Shown here: one piece after another, positions 57,654 to 64,000 of the stretch | Position numbering within the stretch: position 1 is the first letter of the stretch | How the letters are laid out: the number at the start of each line of letters is the position of its first letter | Assembly (NCBI GenBank): GCA_928724745.1 | Contig: CAKMXJ010000002.1 | Span: 496,001 to 560,000, forward strand | DNA length: 64,000 nucleotides | Reading direction: 5' to 3' | DNA from: Anthracocystis setariae | Taxonomy: Eukaryota; Basidiomycota; Ustilaginomycetes; Ustilaginales; Ustilaginaceae | Position numbers and translations under genes: made by a program | Notes under the pieces: model-generated | The model's database searches: none | Seen by the model: the letters and a program-made list of their open reading frames with translations, nothing else | Told to the model about the DNA's origin: nothing

Positions 57654-59615
57654 TCACCTATAGCCCAATCTAGGACTCAGCAGTTCCTCGGCCGAGTCGT
57701 CGTCACTGTTTGTCTTGGACAAGCCTTTGGACGCTGAGCGCGGCTTGATCTTTGGAAAGTCTCTCGCCTTGCTCCTACCGCTACTGCCTCTTTGTTCTGC
57801 ATCTGCCGTGGCAGCAACTGCACGAATCGAGTACTGATCCGCCTCGCTATCCGGGGAAGCTTCAGGAGAGGCCAAGTACGAAGGATTCTCCCACATGTTT
57901 TTGACGTTCGGATTCGGCGGCGTAGGCGAGAGCGGAGAGTGCGACTGCGGCGCATATGGATCGACATAGATGGGTGAGCGGGGAGGGTTGGAGGTTTGAC
58001 CGCTGCGACCGCTCCCATCTAGATTCTCTTTGATAGGGTACAAGGTTTGATTTGTATCCAACGCACCGAATTGCGTCACTCCGGCACGACCACTGACCGA
58101 GCCTTGTGGGGTAGTGGCAGCATGGTGACCATGGGGTGAATCTGCTCCGGGCTCAAACTGGATCGTCGTGCCTCTTCGGCTCGGCGAGTCGGGTGCAGAG
58201 AGATGGTTAGGGTTGAAGCCTCGAGGCGACAAGGGCGCATCATGGAGCTGGTACCTTTCGATGTCTCCAGTGCCCTGCGTAGTGAGTGGTACGTTGTTGC
58301 GATTGCGCAGCGTGTATTCATCCGCTGCGCTGTGATGCCTTCGGCTCCAAGAACTGGCATTGCTCAGCCTGCGTGAGCTGCGGGCGCGAATCACAGAGCC
58401 AACGATCCCCATACCACCACGTACCGTATCCAAGCCCGGATCTTCCCACGAGGACATGTCTGCCTTCTCTCCGTGTGAGATGACCGAGTGACTTGCGCGA
58501 ATGAGGAGCGTGGTGCCACGGTCGAGCCCTGGCTTGTTGGTGAGGTCTTCGGGATCGATCTTGCTGAGTTGCAACAGCACGATACCGGCGCAGATGACCA
58601 AGAAGCCCATGACCAGCGTCACGATGTCGAGCGGGGATGCGTCAAGACCTTGCTGCAGAATGATGGACGTGATCAGCGTAGCACCAGTAAAGATGACATA
58701 GTAGGTTGGAGTGACAGTGGCGGTGTTGAACAGCTCGAGCGCTTTGTTGAGATAGTTGATCTCGATGAGAAGCGTGATGACGACAAAGCCGAGGAGGAAG
58801 TAGATGAACCAGTGCTTGAATTGGTTCTGACCTCGAATCGAGAGAAGGATCGCAGAACCGAGACCCGACGTGACAGACACGCTAAGACCGCCGATGAGAC
58901 TGCAAACGGTGATGTAAACCATCATGTTCTTCTTGCCGTACCTAGGTGCAAAGTAAAAGACGAGAACCAAAGAGGTGGCGATGCATACGCCTGCCCAGGC
59001 GAGGAAGCCGGGAGCAAGGAAGAGCTTTTGGAATTCGGTGATTTGACCGCCGACGTGGGAAGTGGGTGCATTGAGGGCGATAATGACGGAGCCGACGATG
59101 CAGAGGAAGCAACCTACTTTGCCGAACAGCGTTAGCTTTTCCTTGAGAAAGATGGACGAGAGGACAGCGCAGATGACAACGGAGAGCGCACCCAATGGCG
59201 TTACAAGGACCGCATCGGCGAAAGCGTAGGCGACAAAGTTGAAGACTTCACCAAAGACCATGACGATCATGCCTATCCACCACATGGCAGACTTCAAATA
59301 AGCATGACCTTCACCTGCCGACGTCTCGTATTTTCTTTGAGCCGCTAGCAGACCTTTCTTCTTGAAGACGAACGAGGAGCCGATGAGAAATCCGGAGCCG
59401 ACAGCGAGGGCAAGACCCACATACTTGAAGGCAGGCGGGTTGGCTTGATTGCCTTCAGCGATGGCTTTTTCGGAGGCGAGTGCGGCAGATGCTGACGCGA
59501 TGGCATGCGAGAGGGACTTGACTGCGGCGGAGGCAGATGATCTGGCAGCTTCGCCCGAGTTGGTAGCCGTGCCTGCTGCGGCAGTGGCGCTTATTGTGGC
59601 GAGCGTCGAAGACAT
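57654..59615 (-). CDS. NIPA-family magnesium transporter
   Basis: Intronless, 653 aa. The NIPA (SLC57) domain has nine membrane helices between about residues 64 and 360. Family blocks: LALAVGSGFLIGSSFVFKKKGLL, WWIGMIVMVFGEVFNFVAYAFADAVLVTPLGALSVV, SSIFLKEKLTLFGKVGCFLCIVGSV and FNTATVTPTYYVIFTGATLITSIILQQGLD. It then shows the GFLVICAGIVLLQLSK end of the domain. Mg2+ uptake at the plasma membrane or endosomes is the family activity. A cytosolic C-terminal tail of about 290 residues is Ser/Pro/Arg-rich (RARSSRRLSNASSWSRR and many SP dipeptides), suggesting phosphorylation. Human NIPAs lack such a tail; fungal members commonly carry it. The N-terminal about 60 residues are Ala/Ser-rich and precede the first helix. 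Confidence 0.92.
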   Translation of the reverse strand: MSSTLATISATAAAGTATNSGEAARSSASAAVKSLSHAIASASAALASEKAIAEGNQANPPAFKYVGLALAVGSGFLIGSSFVFKKKGLLAAQRKYETSAGEGHAYLKSAMWWIGMIVMVFGEVFNFVAYAFADAVLVTPLGALSVVICAVLSSIFLKEKLTLFGKVGCFLCIVGSVIIALNAPTSHVGGQITEFQKLFLAPGFLAWAGVCIATSLVLVFYFAPRYGKKNMMVYITVCSLIGGLSVSVTSGLGSAILLSIRGQNQFKHWFIYFLLGFVVITLLIEINYLNKALELFNTATVTPTYYVIFTGATLITSIILQQGLDASPLDIVTLVMGFLVICAGIVLLQLSKIDPEDLTNKPGLDRGTTLLIRASHSVISHGEKADMSSWEDPGLDTVRGGMGIVGSVIRARSSRRLSNASSWSRRHHSAADEYTLRNRNNVPLTTQGTGDIERYQLHDAPLSPRGFNPNHLSAPDSPSRRGTTIQFEPGADSPHGHHAATTPQGSVSGRAGVTQFGALDTNQTLYPIKENLDGSGRSGQTSNPPRSPIYVDPYAPQSHSPLSPTPPNPNVKNMWENPSYLASPEASPDSEADQYSIRAVAATADAEQRGSSGRSKARDFPKIKPRSASKGLSKTNSDDDSAEELLSPRLGYR

Positions 59616-61669
59616 GGTAGTTGAAATGCTCTAGTAATAGGTTGACGATGGCCGGTTCAATGGGTGAGCGTGAGAGATCGTGTCGTTAGGATTGACAGTC
59701 GGAGTGATTCGACGTGGGAACAAGTTGGGGCTGAAAGATTCGGCCAGCGAATCTTATGGATCAGTACGTGATCTTTGTTCGAGCAGCTAGTGCTTAGAAG
59801 TGCATCGCGGCTGTATTTTGTTCTATCGTAGTCGATGATGTTCTCGAAGGGCGGCAGATGACTTGAGAGCTGACCAGAACGTTGCGGAGAGATGAAATGG
59901 AACCAACGGAACGAAGCTTTCGACAACGAGGCTGAAAGGAAAGATCGCAAGAGATAGGTAGAGTTCGAAGGCGGTAAAGCACGCCGATTCCCGCACCAGT
60001 GCCAGAGTCAGTGCCGGTGACGGTGACGACAAGATGTTGAGGAGGAGATGGATGAGGTGATAAGGTGAGAGGTAGTAGAGGATGAATGGTGTAGAAGCAA
60101 GCTTGGAAGCATGGACCTCGAGCGCTTGTCCATTCAACTGTAATTCTCTCTGAAAGGGCCCGCTGGAATCGAGCAAGCACGGACGCACTTGTCTGGACTT
60201 GGCTGGCGTGAGTTGACTTTATGCAACATGGACCCCGCGTTTGGCCGTTATTGCTTGTACACCGCCTCAAAGGCACAGTTTGGGTTTTAATTGCGGCTGC
60301 GGGAAAAGGGGTGTGCGTGCGCCTGCCTTTTGGCCCCAGACTCAGGGCCGAATTTGACTTTTTCTGCACGCGCTTGACGGTGGCCGTGTCAGCTGCAAGT
60401 CGCTCGGCCACGCTGCCGTAGGGCTCCTTGACGTTGAACTCTTCGATAGGACAACCTCGAATACAAACAACGATGAGTAATTGCTCTAGAACATCACTTC
60501 TTTCCCAATCTGTACCTGACATTCTTCCTAACTTGATCTCGGCGTGTTTCACAGCCGTTCCCTTGTTCTCTGCTTCACGCAAAGGCCAAACACAGGACGG
60601 GAGCTTGCACACAATATGCGCTTGCAGGCTACGGAGCCTGTCTGCTGATCTGATCGAGTTTAGATCTTCCAAGCAACTAAGTTGTGAGCAGGCTCTTCAA
60701 CGCCCAAGACAGCAAGCACCCTGAAATCGATCATGCTCTGTTGGCAAAGGTCAGCACCGCCTCATCAGCCCAACCACGTGGCTCAGTCGAAAACTTGCTG
60801 GCAAGTTTGAACGAATGTAAGATCGTCAAATTCAGCCATGTCAATTTGTGATTTTCTGAATAGAAGAGGAAAGCCATGCAGCAAACGCGAGCATCAGTCA
60901 TCTTGCATGGGACGTTTCAGCACCATCAGAGCCGTGGGTCGAACGACAACCGCGTCCAATGGGAACTCGTCCTTACATTGCAGAAAGCGTAAGAGCAGGT
61001 CGCGATGGCGTGGTATCAGATCACTTCATCCAAGGCAATGTTGTACTGCACTGACAACAGCGATCGGGTACCGGCTGTCGGGTACAAAATGACGAATAAG
61101 CATTAAAAATCACACCGACTGGCGCGATCTCACGCTGTAATGGCGAGATGAGCCGACCCTTTTGCCGCAACCGATCCCGGAGTGCGGTTCCTGTCTGCCC
61201 ATCTGAGATCAACTTTTGAATCAACCATCACATCGTGTTCTTTCCGCCGAAGCATTGATCCTTGGTCCTGTTCACATCTTGCCTCTTTGGGGATGTAATG
61301 TAATGCGATGAAAGCAATTTATAATAGTATCTGGGCCAAATCAGCCCGAGTGAGCACATGAGCATAAAGCAGGAGGTAGCGAACGGAAGGCGGATCTGCA
61401 AAGAGGCGTCGATCGGTTCGGAAATTTTGTTCGAGCTGCAGGGCAACAGTGCAGGGCAAACACACGGACCAAGCGCCTTGATTCTGCCGGAGGTGTACCT
61501 CGTGATTCATGTTGATGGGCTTGGCGCATTCCGTCTAGCCCAACGCTCCCTCGAATCCCATCCGAAGCGCCAATTCAGACCAGAGTATCGCACGTGCACG
61601 TCCCATTCGACCATCTCTACCATCTTTCTTCTGAACCACGACCACCACCGATCGGCTCTTTCCACCAAA
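59616..61669. other. Divergent gene-free region, NIPA and P-loop protein
   Basis: Two kilobases lie between two start codons. One TGTACTGCACTG occurs at 61042-61053. A minus-strand frame of 292 codons (60672-59794) stays open but reads as Ser/Arg/Cys-rich low-similarity sequence without a recognisable domain. It overlaps the likely NIPA leader, so I do not call it a gene. Plus-strand frames upstream of 61670 merge into the P-loop gene without domain support. Confidence 0.4.
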
Positions 61670-62635
61670 ATGTCCGACAAGCCTCTCCCCATCGTGATTT
61701 GGGTGCATCCACGCTCGTGCTCTACCGCCTTCGAGCGCTCGCTCATGCAGCGTCCTGACACCGTCGTCTTCCACGAACCCATCGGCGATCCCTTCTATCT
61801 TGGTCGCGATCGTCCCTGCCGTCGCTTCTCGGACGAGCATGCCAAAGCCTCTGGCAACTACGATCTCACCGTGACCGAGGTGCTCACCAAGGTCCTCAAT
61901 CCTACCAAGGATGACATGGCCAAGAGCAAAGCCTGGCCACCCAAGTACATTTTCCTTAAGGATATGGGTCAATGCCTCTTCCCCGCCGATCTCCTGCACC
62001 AACTTCATCCCAACTCGAAAGTGTTCCCCGCTCCTTCCGCTACTAGCTCGTCAGGCTCCAAGTTTGACCCCAACGCGCCAGTCATCGAGAATCCGACCAA
62101 TGTCCCCACCGCCATCCTGAAACGCTTCCGTCACTCGTTCCTCATTCGAACCCCGCAAAAGTCGATCCCAAGCTACTGGAAGTGTGTCCAAGAGCGCGCC
62201 TCCGGCTGGGAGTTCTGGGACGAAGCCGATGCGGGTTACATTGAACTCAAAATCCTGTACGATTGGATCTCGAACCCCAAATCCGCCTTCAACACCGAAG
62301 CAGGAGATGAGTTGGCCGTATCGCAGCCACAACCTCCACCGCTGCTCGATGCGTCGACGCTGCTCGCGCACCCGGATCATGCCATCAAGAGCTACTGCGA
62401 GGCGATGGGTATTCCTTTCTCGCCAGAGATGCTCAGTTGGGATAGTGGGCCGGTGGACGAATGGGCCAAATGGGGTGGATACCACAACGCTGCCGAAAAC
62501 TCGACCGGTTTCAAAAAGGAGGACAAGAAAACGGAAGAGAAGAAACCTATTGCGGAACATTTGAAGAGCGCCGTAGAGGCTTGCACGCCTCCATACGAGT
62601 ATCTGTTGTCCAAGGCCACCATCAAGGCTCCCTAA
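61670..62635 (+). CDS. P-loop sulfotransferase-like protein
   Basis: Intronless, 321 aa. It belongs to the fungal P-loop NTPase group related to sulfotransferases, whose enzymes, if active, use PAPS. It opens with a hydrophobic strand and the phosphate-binding turn VIWVHPRSCSTAFERSL, where HPRSCST replaces the usual PRSGST. FHEPIGDPFY and KYIFLKDMGQC are typical later strands, followed by RHSFLIRTPQKSIPSYWKC, the counterpart of the Arg/Ser 3'-phosphate-binding segment. The C-terminal part has SFSPEMLSWDSGP-like and WAKWGGYHNAAE. A Pro/Ser insertion precedes it. The acceptor is unknown, and it may act in secondary metabolism or have lost catalysis. ATG 61670 starts the domain directly. It converges on the deaminase gene with 144 bp between stop codons. 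Confidence 0.7.
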   Translation: MSDKPLPIVIWVHPRSCSTAFERSLMQRPDTVVFHEPIGDPFYLGRDRPCRRFSDEHAKASGNYDLTVTEVLTKVLNPTKDDMAKSKAWPPKYIFLKDMGQCLFPADLLHQLHPNSKVFPAPSATSSSGSKFDPNAPVIENPTNVPTAILKRFRHSFLIRTPQKSIPSYWKCVQERASGWEFWDEADAGYIELKILYDWISNPKSAFNTEAGDELAVSQPQPPPLLDASTLLAHPDHAIKSYCEAMGIPFSPEMLSWDSGPVDEWAKWGGYHNAAENSTGFKKEDKKTEEKKPIAEHLKSAVEACTPPYEYLLSKATIKAP

Positions 62636-62779
62636 ATTTTGGTCCGTCAGAGAAACATCGGCTTGCATCTTTAACACTCGGCATGTGTAAACATCAATCC
62701 CAAACGAAGTCATAGTCGTATTCGTATTGCATCGTTCTTGTGGCCGTGTAGGACCATACTGAGCATAGGCGGCTTTTTT

Positions 62780-64000
62780 CTAATTCGGCGTTCTACGTGA
62801 GTACGTGGACAAGAGCCATTGCAGAAACTCTTGCCATCGCTTGTCAAAGTCGTGCTGCAACGTCTTCTTGGCGTCTTCGGTGAGTAGTGCATACTTGATC
62901 GATTGTCTTGCTAGGGTCTTGAGACTCATCAGGGTTGTGCCGTTGGCGCTGATGGCGAGCTGGTAGAAGTCGTAGCTCAGACCGAAGTTTTCAAATACAC
63001 TAGGATCGTCGGAGCTGAGAGCCACGGGGACGTTTCTGTGCAGCAGTGCTAGCAAGGACGGGTGTGAGCCAATGCTTGCGGTGTAGCCCAGGATCTGGTT
63101 CGAGATCGGACACACTTCGACGCAGATATCGCGCTCCTTGACGATGTCGGTCAACACCGGGTGGCGCGCTAGCGAGACGCCATGTCCGATTCGCTTGGTA
63201 TCCAGCACAATCGCATCGTACAAGTTGTGGTCCGCGTCGGTAGCGTCGTTGAGCGTTTCCCCAGCATGGAACACGAACGGAATCTCCACACGCTCCTCAA
63301 CACATCGCTGCTTGAATCGCAACAGCTCGGCGACGTAGTAGTTGAGAGGAAGCAGAGGGTCCTCGTGTCCAACCAGATCAAACCCAACAATCCACTCGGG
63401 ATACTTCTTCTTGAGCGAAATGCAGTCCTCGAGATACCATCGCAGTTTCTCGTTATCCACAAAACGGACCGTCGTGTAGATGATCTTGGCATCCACCACC
63501 TGGCCCTGGCTCGACAGTTCTTGCTTGACCTCCTGTACCGCTTCGATGAAGATCTTGACCCATTCTTCGTGCGTGAGATCCGCCTTTCCGTTGGCCCTGA
63601 CCATGAACTCGGTGAGGAAGTTGATGCGTGCCTCGGTGTACGAGATGCCGTCGCGAGCGTGCGAGCGCACCAGCTCTTTAGTGTAAGCCTTGAGCGTGGG
63701 TTCGTATCCAAGCAGACCGGCGATGACGCCAAAGGTCGATTGGAATTTGGCCCAAGCTTGCTTGCTGTTCACAATAGCAGCGACATTTGGATTCGGAGTG
63801 AGCGTCATGAGCGTGTGTGCGTATGCATCGAATGCCAAACCTTGGTCGTTGCCAGTAGTGGAGGATGATCCGGGAAATAGGTGGGGTGGAAGCGAGGCTG
63901 GGGATGTGTATTGAGCCTCAACGTAGGGATGCGGGTGTGGGAAAGTTACGCGTGCTGTTTTGAAAGCAACCCAAGTGCCTGGGACATAGGTTGGGTCGTA
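62780..64000 (-). CDS. Adenosine deaminase-like (ADGF/ADA2-type) protein, 5' truncated by window edge
   Basis: Partial gene. The frame is open beyond 64000 with no in-frame ATG before the edge, so the N-terminus lies outside. At least 406 aa are present. Within the adenosine/AMP deaminase superfamily it fits the ADGF/ADA2-like branch. Features in order: SHARDGISYTEARINF, VGFDLVGHEDP, FVFHAGETLND (His and Glu), RIGHGVSLARHP (second His), CPISNQILGY and LSSDDPSVFENFG with the catalytic Asp pair. The first metal-binding His-x-His motif should lie upstream of the visible part. Visible N-terminal sequence ...PTYVPGTWVAFKTAR is compatible with this family. Whether it is secreted cannot be seen. It deaminates adenosine to inosine if active. 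Confidence 0.85.
   Translation of the reverse strand, partial: YDPTYVPGTWVAFKTARVTFPHPHPYVEAQYTSPASLPPHLFPGSSSTTGNDQGLAFDAYAHTLMTLTPNPNVAAIVNSKQAWAKFQSTFGVIAGLLGYEPTLKAYTKELVRSHARDGISYTEARINFLTEFMVRANGKADLTHEEWVKIFIEAVQEVKQELSSQGQVVDAKIIYTTVRFVDNEKLRWYLEDCISLKKKYPEWIVGFDLVGHEDPLLPLNYYVAELLRFKQRCVEERVEIPFVFHAGETLNDATDADHNLYDAIVLDTKRIGHGVSLARHPVLTDIVKERDICVEVCPISNQILGYTASIGSHPSLLALLHRNVPVALSSDDPSVFENFGLSYDFYQLAISANGTTLMSLKTLARQSIKYALLTEDAKKTLQHDFDKRWQEFLQWLLSTYSRRTPN

Overview
The window looks like a gene-dense stretch of a smut-type basidiomycete nuclear chromosome (Ustilaginales: Ustilago, Sporisorium, Pseudozyma or a close relative). This is inferred from eukaryotic GT-AG introns that are few and short (about 70-160 bp), mostly single-exon genes with GC-rich third positions, compact 3' spacers and fungal-specific families (KTR/KRE2 mannosyltransferase, GH128 glucanase, ribonuclease T1, HEM25, NCA2, SFK1, ERV2). 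The genus itself is inference. I support 33 protein genes, one of them running off the right edge. I found no tRNA, rRNA, CRISPR array or intact transposon.

Layout. 1-10 kb: METTL26-like methyltransferase, TDA10-type kinase, an orphan secreted protein, an IMO32/ABHD11 hydrolase, methionine aminopeptidase 1 (four exons) and a FabG-like reductase. 11-17 kb: Golgi mannosyltransferase, a second orphan secreted protein and a large glycine-rich-domain (DUF1399) protein. 18-26 kb: N-terminal methyltransferase, FYV7 and TRM7 sharing a divergent promoter, carbonyl reductase, OMA1 protease and an acetyl-CoA transporter. 26-31 kb: a membrane-anchored histidine-phosphatase-like protein, CIA30 and an aldose epimerase. 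33-46 kb: GH128, ERV2, LACTB2, an Asteroid nuclease, an SFK1-like membrane protein and an ARO8 aminotransferase. 46-64 kb: NCA2, a PDI with a UPRE-like promoter site, secreted RNase T1, MoaE, a START protein, HEM25, a NIPA Mg2+ transporter, a P-loop sulfotransferase-like protein and an ADA2-like deaminase.

The genes do not form an operon or one biosynthetic cluster. Themes recur instead. Mitochondrial biogenesis: OMA1, CIA30, NCA2, HEM25 and IMO32-like. Secretory pathway and cell surface: PDI, ERV2, KTR, the acetyl-CoA transporter, GH128, RNase T1 and two orphan secreted proteins. RNA and protein maturation: TRM7, FYV7, NTMT1 and MetAP1. Eight gene pairs are convergent with only 67-243 bp between stop codons.

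The most unusual signals are: (1) a recurring TACTGTAC/CACTG-type motif in most gene-upstream regions and not seen in the convergent 3' spacers checked; (2) a histidine-phosphatase-like membrane protein that appears to lack the second catalytic motif; (3) a MetAP1 with no zinc-finger N-terminus and an in-frame, hydrophobic-coding first intron; (4) an NTMT1 whose conserved C-terminus depends on a 16-nt coding exon; (5) two orphan secreted cysteine-containing proteins; and (6) a repeat-like gene-free stretch at 53.5-54.1 kb.
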